Below, piece after piece: positions 1 to 9,769 of a DNA stretch of 64,000 nucleotides (the stretch's first letter is position 1; every line of letters begins with the position of its first letter). Location of the stretch: contig JAKTNV010000066.1 in the NCBI GenBank assembly GCA_022747635.1, positions 621,501 through 685,500 on the forward strand. Direction: 5' to 3'. The translations under genes and the position numbers were made by a program. This DNA comes from Hetaerina americana (Eukaryota > Arthropoda > Insecta > Odonata > Calopterygidae). Below the pieces are notes generated by a model. That model had not been told where the DNA came from. It did not search any database and was given only the letters and a program-made list of their open reading frames with translations.

Positions 1-4
1 TATC

Positions 5-29
5 TATATATATATATATATATATATAT
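5..29. repeat. (TA)n microsatellite
   Basis: Simple TA dinucleotide run at the window edge, one of about a dozen TA tracts here. Confidence 0.9.
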
Positions 30-30
30 T

Positions 31-429
31 AATTAAAAATTGAAAAGGATTTCAATATCAACCTTGTTAAAGGTTAAATGGCAATGGCGATGAGAGTTAT
101 TGAAATATATTTACAACACAATTGGCGTATACGTGCAATATACGCTTATTATATTGGATATAAATTGTTTGCAAAGTAAACATCCATTCTACTGACGAAT
201 ATCGTTAACCGCTATACGCAGACCAACTGTGTTATAAAAATTAAATAGCAAAACCATTATTTCGCCGGTATTCAGAATCATGTTTTTAATCTAAATAGAC
301 ATTTTAGAGTGGGAAATATCATATTTAGTTGAAATAACAACTTCTCATTTTGAATTCCTATTAGGTTCCGAAACATGTGCATATTATTTTCGACTAGATC
401 TGTGGATGCATACTTTTTCTCGTTAAATT
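31..429. other. unassigned AT-rich sequence
   Basis: I see no coding signal, tRNA or recognisable repeat here before the first LINE fragment. Confidence 0.5.
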
Positions 430-735
430 CCTTCCCTTTCCTCGTTTGCCTATCTTTCTCCCCTCTATTACAGTCTTCAACATCCCACTGCCAGTCAACA
501 CCCCCTTCATCCACTTCTTCTGCCTTCATAGGATATCTCCCAACAAACCCCTCTCTTCGCCCACAATACCAAGTACTTCCTCATTTGTTTTCTTCTCGGT
601 CCATTTCACCTTCTCCATTCTTCTCCACACCCACATTTCAAAAGCCTCCAATCTACGTCAATCGTCCTGCTTCAATGACCACGTTTCCGCACCGTACATA
701 GCTACGCTCCATATCAAGGTTTTTATAGCATTTGA
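430..735 (-). mobile_element. RTE-A LINE, 3' fragment
   Basis: The reverse complement matches the last part of the RT ORF of the RTE-like LINE at 2640-2930 (the ETWSLKQEDRRRLEAFE region and the distal KTNEEVLG segment). It is truncated at both ends and stops at about 735, where a + strand piece of the same family starts in the endonuclease domain. The two pieces are therefore head to head. Not coding now. Confidence 0.8.
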
Positions 736-2980
736 GTCCTGCAGGAGACAGGGGCTAGTCATAACCAACACATGGTTTAGACACCACAAAAGACAGGTAG
801 ACATGGAAAATGTCAGGTGGCTCAGAAAGGTATCAGCTAGATTATATCCTGGTAAGACACAGGTTTAGGAACAGTGTGATAAATTCGCACAGCTTCCCGG
901 GAGCGGATGCGGACTCTGGCCACAATTTAGTTGTTATGAAATGTAGCGTCCGTTTCAAAAAGATAAGGCAGGGGCGGCGAGTTAGAAAATGGAATTTAGA
1001 AGCATTAAATGGTTTGAAAAGGAAGGAGTACAAACAGGCGGTAGAAGAAATCATGCAGGATGGTAAAGAGCTAAGTACTATCGAAGAAAAATGGGAACGT
1101 TTCAAGAAAGGGTTGTCCAAAGCTGAAAAAGACACTATTGGAACCGTTAATGCTACAAGGACTGGGAAACCATGGATGACGGATGAGATGATTACAAAGA
1201 TGGATGAGCGGCGAAAATGGAAAAATGTAAATAGAGAGTTAAGCAAAATGAAGTACAAAGAATTGAACAATAAATTGAGGCGGGCAACAAAGAAAGCAAA
1301 AGAAGCATGGTGGAAGACGCAGTGCGAGGATATGGAAAGACTGCAGAGGAAGTTTTAAATTGGTTCGCTGTACAGCAAAGTTAAATATTTATCGGGAAGT
1401 AAGAAAGGGAGATCTATGCTGACAGTTAGAGATAGCGGGTAAGGCCATAGTTGACGCAGGAACGATCCAAGAGAGATGGAAGGAGTATATAGAAGAACTG
1501 TATAGTAAAGAGCTTAGACCATCAAGTTAGACATAGAAAAGGAACATGATGTATAGGAAGATAGCTTAGGTCCAGGCATACTAGACAATGAGATAGAAAG
1601 GGCATTAAGGGAGATGAAACTAAAAAAGGCCATGGGGGTGGATAACATTCCCGCGGAAATTTTATTAATGCTTAGGGAGGAAGAGGCTATATGGGCTGAT
1701 CCGTAGTATTTATGAGGAGGGAATCTGGCCGGAAGACTTTGTGAGATCAGTTTTAGTTCCTATTCCGAAAAAGGTAAAGGCCACGTCATGTGAGGACTAC
1801 AGGACGATAAGTTTGATATTCCACGCAGCTAAAGTTGTTCTCAGGATCATGAACAAAAGAATAGATAGTAGGGCAAATGATTACTGAGGGGATGATCAGT
1901 TTGGGTTTAGGAAGGGGTGAGGTACGCCTTATGCCATTGCAGTAATGAGATTATTAATGGAGAGGAATATAGAACACAACCAGGAGGTATTTGCCTGTTT
2001 CGTAGATTTCGAAAAAGCGTTTGATAGAGTTAATTGGGAAAAACTAATGAGTATACGTATTGCAGAAAATAGGAATAAATTGGTGGGAAAGGAGGCTAAT
2101 CCGCAACCTGTACATGTCTCAGAATGCTCAGGTTCGAGTGGGGAACGGGGAGTCCGGATCGACAGTGTTAGGAAGAGGTGTAAGGCAGGGTTGCCCATTA
2201 TCACCGTTGCTGTTCAACCTGTATGCAGAGGAAAGAGGCATGGGAAGAACTGAAGGTAGGAATGAAAGTAGGTGGGGAATTCGTAAAATCAGTTAAGTTT
2301 GTCAGTCAGCCAAGGGGCTGCAAGCATTGCTGCGTGAATTGGAAATTCAGTGCGACAGGTATGGGATGAGAATCAATATTAATAAAACAAAGGTTATGCG
2401 ATTTTCTAGAAAGAAAAGGGCTAAGCTTAACATTAAAATAGGAGGGCAAAAACTAGAGCAGGTAGAACAGTTTACTTATCTCGGCAGTGTTTTGGACCAA
2501 CACGGTCAAAGTAGAAGGGACGTAAAGAGAAGAATTGCGCTAGGCAAAGAGGCTTTCACAAGGAGGGAGTTGATGGCGGGGACGTTGAGTAAGGATGTTA
2601 AGAAAAGACTCGTAAAAACTTTGATATGGGGCGTTGCTATGTACGGTGCGGAAACGTGGTCATTGAAGCAGGAGGATAGACGTAGACTGGAGGCTTTTGA
2701 AATGTGGGTGTGGAGAAGAATGGAGAAGGTGAAATTGACAGAGAAGAAAACAAACGAGGAAGTACTTGGTATGGTGGGCGAAGAGAGGGGTTTGTTGGGA
2801 GCAATCCTATGGAGGCAGGAGAAGTGGCTGGAGGGGGTATTGACCGGCAGCGGGATGTTGAAGACTGAAATTGAGGGGAGAATGTTAGGCAGACGGGGAA
2901 AGGGAAGGAACAGGATAGGGATGTTGGACGGGATGAAGGGAGGAAGAAAGTACTCAGAGCTGAAGATGGACCTGATGTAG
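736..2980 (+). pseudogene. RTE-A endonuclease-reverse transcriptase, decayed
   Basis: The coding sequence is split over several frames. An endonuclease C-terminus plus linker lies at about 810-1358. The RT core has FVDFEKAFDRVNWEKL near 1990-2045 and RGVRQGCPLSPLLFNLY near 2175-2225, each in a different frame. A 217-residue C-terminal open segment spans 2327-2980. The catalytic FADD region is damaged: the sequence jumps from KSVKF straight to CQSAKGLQ at about 2300, so the ADD residues are deleted. In-frame stops and this deletion make it non-functional. Confidence 0.75.
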
Positions 2981-3092
2981 AGTAGGATGTTGTGTTTTGC
3001 TAGGGGCCACAAATTATTTAATTAGTAATTATGTCCATCCAAAAACCTACCTTAACCGGTAGATTACATAATAATAATAATAATAATATATA
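736..3092 (+). mobile_element. RTE-like LINE (RTE-A), 5'-truncated copy with 3' end
   Basis: Non-LTR retrotransposon. It begins inside the AP-like endonuclease (CRRQGLVITNTWF, then YQLDYILVRHRFRNS), continues through the linker and the reverse transcriptase, and ends with the family 3' UTR (GTCCATCCAAAAACC, then ACCGGTAGATTAC) and an (ATA)n tail at 3068-3092. The C-terminal ETW..K.EDRRRLEAFEMW.WRRM motif is characteristic of RTE/BovB-type elements, so I place it near that clade. Another APE-type clade is possible. Confidence 0.8.
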
Positions 3093-3199
3093 AAGCCATG
3101 CGCAGTTCCTACCTTGTAGGCTAATACTTATTTTTTCTAACTGACTTCTGGGGGATTTCTACTTCAAGAATTCTGGTCTCCTATTGTTATTGGAAAAAA

Positions 3200-3850
3200 T
3201 GACCTTTGAAACCTGTCTGTCTTGCAGTCAATCTCTCTAATCGTTATCTCTTAATTCGTGATCCCTCCGCCCGTAATACGTTTGTGGTCCGTATAATGTT
3301 CTTGATGCCATCGGAAATGGACCCCTTTTTAAATGTTTTTAATAAGTTTAATCTATATTGTAAACGCCTCTGTGTAAGGGAATACCAGCCTAGGTTTTCC
3401 AGCAAAAAACTTACGCTACTACGTTGGTCATAACAATGTTTGCCAAATCTAGTTCCCTTCGTCTGAACTCGATCTAATTCCAAAATCAAATTCATCTCTT
3501 GAGGATCCAACATACTGGCAGCATACTCTAGGTGGTGCCTGGCTAGGGCAAGAAAACATCGTTCCTTCACTTTTTCGTCACATTTACCCAGCACTCTTTT
3601 TACAATTCCAAATTTTGTATTAGCACGACCGCATATTTCCCGAATGTGCTTTCCCCAGGACAGATCGTGAGTAATTGTTACACCCAAGTATTTAAAGGAA
3701 TCCACCCTCACGATATATGATTGTTTGTAATTAAGTGAAAGGGAATTACTCTTTACCCAAGAATACTATTTATTAGCACGCATTTTTCAAATTTAATTCC
3801 TATTGCTATGTATCGCACCAATCGTAAGATTGAAACACTGATTGGGGAAA
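3200..3850 (-). pseudogene. CR1/Jockey-like LINE reverse transcriptase C-terminus
   Basis: A 155-residue open segment at 3244-3711 reads FKYLGVTITHDLSWGKHI..., followed by ...VKERCFLALARHHLEYAASM and ENLGWYSLTQRRLQYRLNLL. The YLGV..T..LSW..HI block and the LGW.SL..RR block are the thumb and C-terminal region conserved in CR1, L2 and Jockey-type LINEs. Similarity extends upstream to about 3850 in broken form. It lacks the catalytic palm and the endonuclease, so it is a dead fragment. The exact clade is not determined. Confidence 0.65.
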
Positions 3851-4113
3851 CCCTTTTCTAACATGACCAAGCACATTTGTGGAACTCAACACAAGATGGA
3901 ATCATTTCTATCATTTTCAAGTCGTTCTCATAAGCTTCACAAGTATCCACTTAGTACAAAAAATTTCACATTAATAAACTGTAAAATTAAATCCAATAAA
4001 ATTTTCGGTTCTCTGACTATTTTTACGTGACATACAAACTGTACCTTAGCGATGAAATATCAGGGTGAAATAATATCTTGTGCTTTCCCGCCGTATTTGC
4101 TGAATGAAGTTTC

Positions 4114-4231
4114 CTCGGGTCTTCCACCGGGTCAGGGGCTCCATGTTGGCCGACGTTCCGATGCCCGACTCGTGCATCGCCCTCAGGGTACGTACATGGC
4201 GGTCATTCCCTGACCCGGTGGAAGACCCGAG
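4114..4231. repeat. perfect 24-bp inverted repeat, 70-bp spacer
   Basis: 4114-4137 and 4208-4231 are exact reverse complements (CTCGGGTCTTCCACC... against ...GGTGGAAGACCCGAG). The region is GC-rich compared with its surroundings. It could be a small foldback or MITE, or the terminal hairpin of a retroelement. I see no target duplication. Confidence 0.7.
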
Positions 4232-4474
4232 AAAACGTCATGAAATAAACAGGATGTCAGAGTTATACCCATCATTAATCAATCCAAGAGTCCTTGAAGA
4301 TATTATCCATCAATTTATTGATGAATGAATTTCTTTCAATTTTATTTTCGAGTAAATAAGTCGGAAAAACAAATGCATTTAAGGTACCCATTTTTTAGGG
4401 ATATTTATTTTTTACATTCGGTGAATTTTGGCGGCGTAAAAATTTTTTTTTTCAATTGGGACTCCAAAACTCTG

Positions 4475-4920
4475 GTGTTCATATACATCTACACAATAAC
4501 CCGCAAGCCGTCGCACGGGCGTGTGGCGGGGGGTGTTAAGTCACCACACGTAGAAAAGAACAAAAACATTCAAAACCAACTCATACATTCAAACCTATAC
4601 CCACAGGGGCGTATACATTCATGCAAAAATCTTTTTATTCTACACGCATTTAAAGCTATATATACTATCATCTAACAAATGATTGCGCCTTAGCATGCAG
4701 TAACAAATTTATCCAATAACGAGCAAGCTAGAACTTGAAAAGTAGTAAGGCGAAATTCACTACAACATGGACATGCAACATACAAAGGTCTCTTCCCTCA
4801 AAGGCACAGGTAGGGAATGTAATTTAATGCTGTAGGTAGCGGGAGGGTTCCCCCACATCAGAGATAGACGAGGGATGGAAAAGGGAAACTTAAAAAATAG
4901 AAAAGGCGGAGCAAACAATG
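4475..4920 (-). mobile_element. 3' end of a CR1-like LINE or related SINE ('GCAAGCCGCC' tail family)
   Basis: It shares the block around CCCGCAAGCCG...GGGCGTGTGGCGGGG, preceded by CATCTACAC, with 23158-23600, 23748-24290 and 26450-26720. On the minus strand the element ends in a (GTAGAT)n-type tail. The body further right (to about 4920, ...GACGAGGGATGGAAAAGGG...) matches the 23.5-kb copy. Confidence 0.65.
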
Positions 4921-5549
4921 CTGTAAAGAGCACTACAATAATTAAAGGTATTCTAATGAGGTCATAGAGAAAGAAAAGGTTTTGACAACAAAATACACGA
5001 GGCTAGAAGTATTTACTATGTCCGATTCTCTATTCTTTAAATATCAGCGTGCTATAAAAATATGCTAAGGGGTTTCGAAAGGCTTTAATTTTCACGGAAA
5101 TCGAACGATGAAGTAGAGTGAAGCTATTGAAGGTATAAAAAAATACTCTCAGGTAAACGCATAACAGACATAATTACACCAGATGGAGGCTTAAACTCCG
5201 GTAAATTTTTTCCTTCATTGAAGGAATGATAAGAAACAGCATTTTTTTTATTTTTTTCCTTTTCTCGCGCTGGCGCTGCGTTTGACGAACTTGTCTCAAA
5301 GAGAGGAAGAGGAGGAAAACATTTCGATACACCGTCCCGTGAGATTTATATTTTTAAAGCGTTTCTTTTTCCTTACCACCTCTTGAATTCGGACTTCAAC
5401 GCGGTAACTACAAGAATAGAAGAACCGTTGGGACGGGAGCTCATTATTACATTGAAGAATAAAAGCAATTGATAAATCCGCACTTATTTAACGCTACAAG
5501 ATAGGCCAAAGGCCTAAGATTATCGAAGTTTTTAATCCTGATTTAGAAG
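4921..5549. other. no gene seen
   Basis: AT-rich sequence with scattered stops in all frames and a poly-T-rich stretch near 5250. I recognise nothing. Confidence 0.5.
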
Positions 5550-5757
5550 TACTACCTTGATCAAAAAGTTCCCGGAATAACCACCGTGTGGCGCTCCCAT
5601 CGTTCCGATTTGAGTTCTGTTTTTTTTTGTTAAATTGGTACATCTGTTGTTGATATTCCCTTTAAATCTTAGTGTCATAACTTGACATTTGCAAAAGTTA
5701 CGTAGCCAAGAGTACATCTATCTCTGTGTGTGTTGGCGATTTTTTACAATTGCAGAA

Positions 5758-6833
5758 ATGGATTTAAATTTGCAACAACGAACTTGCATTAAATTTTGCG
5801 TAAAAAACGGATTTAGTGGCGCACGGACGTTGGAAATGTTGGAAAAGTGTTTCGGCAACGATTCTCTAAAAAAAACGGTCGTTTACCAGTGGCACGAGCG
5901 GTTCAGAAGTGGTCGTGAGTCAATCGAAGATGATGAACGCAGTGGCAGACCATCGACATCGAAAGTCGGTGAAAAAATTGATAAAGTAAAAGAAATGTTG
6001 GTCAATAACCGCAAATTAACCATCAGAGAAATAGCGGAGGACTTGAACATTGCCTATGGATCCGCCCAAGACATTGTGGTTAATGATTTGGGTTTCCGTC
6101 GTGTAGCAGCAAAGTTAAAGTGCCAAAAGACCTCAATTTCATGCAAAAAAGAGACCGTGTTGACGTCGCAAAAGACATGATTTGCGAGGCTGAATCCGAT
6201 CCCACATTCATCAAAAGGATCATTACTGGAGACGAGACGTGGGTTTATGAGTACGACACGCAATCCAGACATCAGGCAAGTGAATGGCGTTCACCAAATG
6301 AGCCGAGACCAAAAAAACCACGTCGTTTTCAGTCAAAAAAGAAGGCAATGCTGACGGTTTTCATGGATTACAACGGTGTAGTGCATCATGAATTTTTGCC
6401 AGAAGGCCAGACAGTAAACAAAGAGTATTATTTGGGCGTTATGAGACGTTTGCGTGAAGCAATTCGCCGAAAGAGACCAGAAATGTGGGCAGAAAACTCG
6501 TGGATTTTGCACCATGATAACGCACCGTCGCACAGTGCTATCATTATTCGTAATTTTTTGACGAAAAATGCAACAAATACCATCCAACAGCCACCGAATT
6601 CACCTGATTTGGCTCCCTGTGACTTCTTTCTGTTCAATCGAGTTAAAAAACCATTACGGGGAACGCGTTTTAGCAGCCGAGAGGAAGTAATGGAAAAATC
6701 GCAGGAAGCACTGATGGACATACCGAAAACCGAATATAACAAATGTTTCGAGGATTGGATCAAGCGCTGGCATAAGTGTGTTGCAGTCGATGGGGATTAC
6801 TTTGAAGGGGACAATATAGATTTAGATGAATAA
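5758..6833 (+). pseudogene. mariner transposase, one frameshift
   Basis: Mariner transposase with an N-terminal paired helix-turn-helix (MDLNLQQRTCIKF... to RSGRPSTS) and a DDD catalytic domain. TGDETWVYEYD carries D1, HHDNAPSH D2 and SPDLAPCDFFLF D3. D2 and D3 are 34 residues apart, the mariner D,D34D signature. It would bind the element's ITRs and cut and rejoin at TA. Relative to copy B there are two extra bases at about 6114-6117, so the frame shifts after ...RRVAAKL and the catalytic half continues in another frame from about 6120. All catalytic residues remain in the two pieces. Copy C has the same lesion. Confidence 0.9.
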
Positions 6834-6920
6834 ACTTGTATGTTCGTTCGAAGGTTTCCGCGGCGATGAGTAGGTGATTTCCACATTTTTCGGGCTGCGT
6901 CCGCGTATGTCGTTTAAATG

Positions 6921-6958
6921 TACAACAGTTTCGCCAGCTATCCTGCTGGCGTCCTCAG
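6921..6958 (-). ncRNA. hammerhead-ribozyme-like core, mirrored copy
   Basis: This is the exact reverse complement of the 7216-7253 motif in the left palindrome arm, so both strands of the insert carry the motif. Confidence 0.5.
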
Positions 6959-7215
6959 GTCAAGGATGAAAAGAAGCTTGTTGTCCCGTCTTATATAGGA
7001 AAAATCCGGCGCCAATACCGGGAAATTTCTTGGCCAATCAGGGAACGTCCTCATATTTTCGCGGAATAATTCTTTCAGTGCGTGAAACAGTGCGTGGAAA
7101 AGAATTATTCCGCGAAAATATGAGGACGTTCCCTGATTGGCCAAGAAATTTCCCGGTATTGGCGCCGGATTTTTCCTATATAAGACGGGACAACAAGCTT
7201 CTTTTCATCCTTGAC

Positions 7216-7253
7216 CTGAGGACGCCAGCAGGATAGCTGGCGAAACTGTTGTA
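7216..7253 (+). ncRNA. hammerhead-ribozyme-like core
   Basis: CTGAGGA (7216-7222; consensus CUGANGA), then a 6-bp stem GCCAGC/GCTGGC (7224-7229 with 7236-7241), GAAA (7242-7245), a minimal helix III (C, loop TGTT, G) and GTA (7251-7253) as a possible NUH cleavage triplet. Short helix III is typical of hammerheads in Penelope-like elements. C7223 is an imperfect fit to the 10.1-11.1 pair, and helix I is not convincing, so activity is uncertain. Confidence 0.5.
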
Positions 7254-7438
7254 CATTTAAACGACATACGCGGACGCAGCCCGAAAAATGTGGAAATCAA
7301 TAAACTTGTATTTTTAATTTTCTGAATAAATTCCGGGAAATTTTTGATCAAGGTAGTATATGAAATGGATGGAGCTTAAAATACGATTACACTTTTTCAT
7401 AGATCCAAAACTTAAAAGGATAATATACTATGTATATT

Positions 7439-7464
7439 GTGTGTGTGTGTGTGTGTGTGTGTGT
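7439..7464. repeat. (GT)n microsatellite
   Basis: Uninterrupted GT dinucleotides immediately before a SINE head. Confidence 0.9.
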
Positions 7465-7742
7465 GGGCCGCGGTAGTCCAGGAGGTAGAGCGTTGGACTA
7501 CTGACCGGAGGGTCCCGGGTGCGATTCCCGGGCAAGTCTCCTGACACCTGCAGGTTTACCTAAGCTTGGTGATTTTTCGTGTACCAGATCTTCCTGGGAA
7601 ACCATAACCAGCACAGGTAAAGAAACTAGCCCCCTTACCCTGATGTGTGAATTTCACACGCCGTACAGTGCTTGGTACTGGGTGATCTCTACCAAACCGA
7701 CCTTCGGGATGATTACTGTTTATGGCTATATGAACACACACT
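7465..7742 (+). mobile_element. tRNA-derived SINE, family 1, full copy
   Basis: A tRNA-like head (7465-7535) has an A-box region (TAGTCCAGGAGGTAGAGCG) and a B-box variant (GGTGCGATTCC, 7518-7528). The body (TACCAGATCTTCCTGGGAAACC ... GACCTTCGGGATGATTACTG) is shared with 15016-15232, 18300-18520 and 62513-62696. The 3' end runs into (TA)n. It was transcribed by RNA polymerase III and mobilised by a LINE. It is not a tRNA gene, because no acceptor stem closes. Confidence 0.85.
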
Positions 7743-7745
7743 CAC

Positions 7746-7776
<31 letters not shown>

Positions 7777-7807
7777 TATATAGGTGTATATATATATATA
7801 TATATAG

Positions 7808-7850
<43 letters not shown>
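7743..7850. repeat. (TA)n tract at SINE tail
   Basis: TA repeats interrupted by two TAGGTGTATA-like units, continuing the SINE tail. Confidence 0.9.
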
Positions 7851-7851
<1 letters not shown>

Positions 7852-7892
7852 CTCTCTTCGCATGAACATATAGCATGCGCATGCGAAGAGAG
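7851..7892. repeat. 13-bp inverted repeat at a SINE/LINE junction
   Basis: CTCTCTTCGCATG (7851-7863) is the reverse complement of CATGCGAAGAGAG (7880-7892). The right arm is the start of LINE sequence and the left arm is its inverted copy. It looks like a twin-priming or fill-in scar. Confidence 0.75.
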
Positions 7893-8205
7893 AGGTTTGT
7901 TGGGAGAAATCCTATTAAGGTTAAGGCAGGAAAAGTTGATGAAGGGCGTATTGACCGGCAGTGGGATGTTGAAGAGTGTGATAGAGGGGAGAATGTTAGG
8001 CAAACGAGGAGTGGGCAGGAACAGGATAGGGATATTAGACGGGATGAAGGGAGGAAGGAATAACTCAAGAGATGAAGAGGGATCTGATGTAGATTAGGAT
8101 GCGGGATTTTGTGTTTTGTTAGGAGTCACAAAATATTTATTTGGTTGTCCATCCAAAAACCTATCTTAACCGGTAGATTACCTTATAGTAATATACGGCG
8201 ATAAA
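7880..8205 (+). mobile_element. RTE-A LINE, 3' fragment
   Basis: Matches the distal RT ORF (GAGAGGTTTGTTGGGAGAAA onward) and the family 3' UTR ending TCCATCCAAAAACCTATC, ACCGGTAGATTACC and ATAGTAATATA. Strong 5' truncation, as expected of target-primed reverse transcription. Confidence 0.85.
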
Positions 8206-8999
8206 TATATTTAAAAGAAAATGGATTGATACAATGACGTTAAATTCAAACCAAGTTGAATTTTGTTAGCTTTACGTCTAATTTTGTGCTTACGTGTAAA
8301 GTAATAATTTATTAGTTTATGTGTATATAATGGTCACCCGATGGCATACGCCGCCGCTCATCATCGTGGCATCAAATCTCGTTGACATGATAGAACTGAG
8401 ATTTAATTACTCCCTCGCATACAGTATTCTGGGTGAAAATTTAAAATGGAGCAGGTAAACCAATGGAGGGAGCAAGCGACTCTTCTAGAGTGATGATTGC
8501 CTCTCCGATTAAACCGCGCCAAGTGCCTCGTATCAATTTCCCGAACATGTTGGTCACGTTGACCGTCTCCGTGAGGGGCGATCCCCTCCCTCCCCCTTCC
8601 ATGGAGCACTTTCAAAACGAATGTCCGCCCATTTTCCCCGCGGAGGTCCCATAAACAACCATTATAAGCTCCCAGACTGTAGGTTCCCTATGGAAGCCAG
8701 AGGGGGCGGGGCGGGGGTGGGATGCCTTTAATCGCCGGCAGTTATCCTCTTCCCTCCCGCCGCACGAAACGTGTCGGCCGCTGCTGAGCCCCCCTAAGTA
8801 CTCACTAGGCACACAGGCTTCGAATTACTGCCCTATTTAGCGCAGCAGTTTGACTTAGACACCTTTCGGCCTTGAAAAATCGCCGACCTGCGATTATGCA
8901 CGTGCATGGGATGGAATGTGCGGAAAGAGGATGAGAATGGCGGAAGCGTGATTATGCTCTAAATGTGGCGAAACAGTGGACGTTGCCAGGGTAACTACG
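8206..8999. other. no gene seen
   Basis: The 8400-8850 part is GC-richer, but every open stretch is short, and I recognise no domain, splice-bounded exon or repeat. Confidence 0.5.
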
Positions 9000-9330
9000 A
9001 ATAGGGGAAATCCAGAGAAGGAGGAAAAAGTAATTAGTAGAGGAAGTGATTGGGTTGCTAGGGGAAATCTGAAGAAGGTAGAAAACGTAGTTGGTAGAGG
9101 AAGAGAGTAAGTTACTTCGGGAAATCTGATGAGGGTTGAAAAAGTCGATGAAAAAGAGCAATAGGTAGGTGAAATCCGAAAAAGGCAGAAGAAGTTATTA
9201 GTAGAGGAAGTGATTGGGTTGATAGGGGATTCCCGAAGAAGACAAACAAATATTGATGGGAAGAGAGGGGTGGTTAAAATGTAAACAATTTAGAATGAGC
9301 AGGGAAATCCGAAAAAGGCAAAATAAATCA
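9000..9330. repeat. degenerate minisatellite, period about 57 bp
   Basis: Purine-rich units begin GGGAAATC(C/T)GA.GAAGG at about 9004, 9061, 9118, 9168, 9225 and 9301, and most include TTAGTAGAGGAAGTGATTGG. Unit length varies from about 50 to 76 bp through indels. Confidence 0.75.
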
Positions 9331-9654
9331 GTTTTTCAAAGAGAGGACATCACTTCTGAAATTCCGACTCGGACAGAAAACGTTTTAAAAAGGATGAAAT
9401 GCTAAAAGTCATTTGGATGTGTGCGATAGAATCATGTAGGTTAAATATCTTACTTGCGATTTTCACGAATTTTTTCGTTAATTTTAAACGTTAGCTCATT
9501 TATCCGTATCCGTACACTTTGAAAAGCTTACCATACGAATTTCGATCGGCTTGTTTTAGTTTTTGCTAGTAAAAACCAAATAATAGATCTCACTTCACAT
9601 ATATCGCGTTGTGATTTTCTATTGCACTCCACATTTTAACAGTTCGCAGAGAGA

Positions 9655-9765
9655 ACAAAGTATAGAAGAACCACAGTCTGCTCACACTACCACAGCAGTA
9701 TCCATATTGAGTGTGTGGGGACGTTTGGACACCAAGATGGCGGCTCTATCCCTAACCATCGCCGC
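9655..9765 (-). repeat. dispersed repeat, diverged partner at 59085-59190
   Basis: On the minus strand this reads ACCTTGG-type sequence, then AACGTCCCCACACACTC, CTGCTGTGGTAGTG and AGCAGACTGTGG, then TTCTTCTATACTT. The same order occurs on the + strand at 59085-59185 at roughly three-quarters identity by eye. I cannot assign the family. It could be a conserved regulatory or retroelement 5' segment. Confidence 0.6.
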
Positions 9766-9769
9766 GCTA

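Larger units (their letters stand above)
6841..7298. mobile_element. inverted-repeat insertion, Penelope-like element terminal sequence (tentative)
   Basis: Two 200-bp arms (6876-7075 and 7099-7298) are essentially perfect reverse complements around a 23-bp centre that contains CAGTGCGTG twice. The left arm carries 35 extra bases (6841-6875). The insert is flanked by a 12-bp duplication, AATAAACTTGTA (6829-6840 and 7299-7310), and sits in the mariner 3' UTR. Each arm has a CCAAT-type box, a TATATAAG motif and a hammerhead-like core. A diverged relative lies at 63030-63195. The layout resembles the pLTRs of Penelope-like elements, but no RT or GIY-YIG coding remains. Confidence 0.6.
5552..7355 (+). 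mobile_element. mariner copy A (mariner 1 family), interrupted
   Basis: The terminal inverted repeats start CTACCTTGATCAAAAA at both ends, and TA duplications flank the element at 5550-5551 and 7356-7357. Removing the 458-bp insert at 6841-7298 and its 12-bp duplication leaves about 1.33 kb, the same length as copies B and C. Confidence 0.95.

Noticed and set aside
6938..7236. Two identical 68-residue ORFs starting MANQGTSS on opposite strands
   Set aside because: They are a consequence of the palindrome; the protein sequence resembles nothing known.
7465..7535. tRNA gene call on the A/B-box sequence
   Set aside because: The body continues into a sequence repeated at 15016, 18300 and 62513, and the acceptor and anticodon stems do not close. 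It is a SINE head.
7742..8068. Open frames made of repeated I-Y residues in TA tracts (also near 18650, 21200, 44600 and 49400)
   Set aside because: They are translations of (TA)n microsatellites, which have no stops in some frames.
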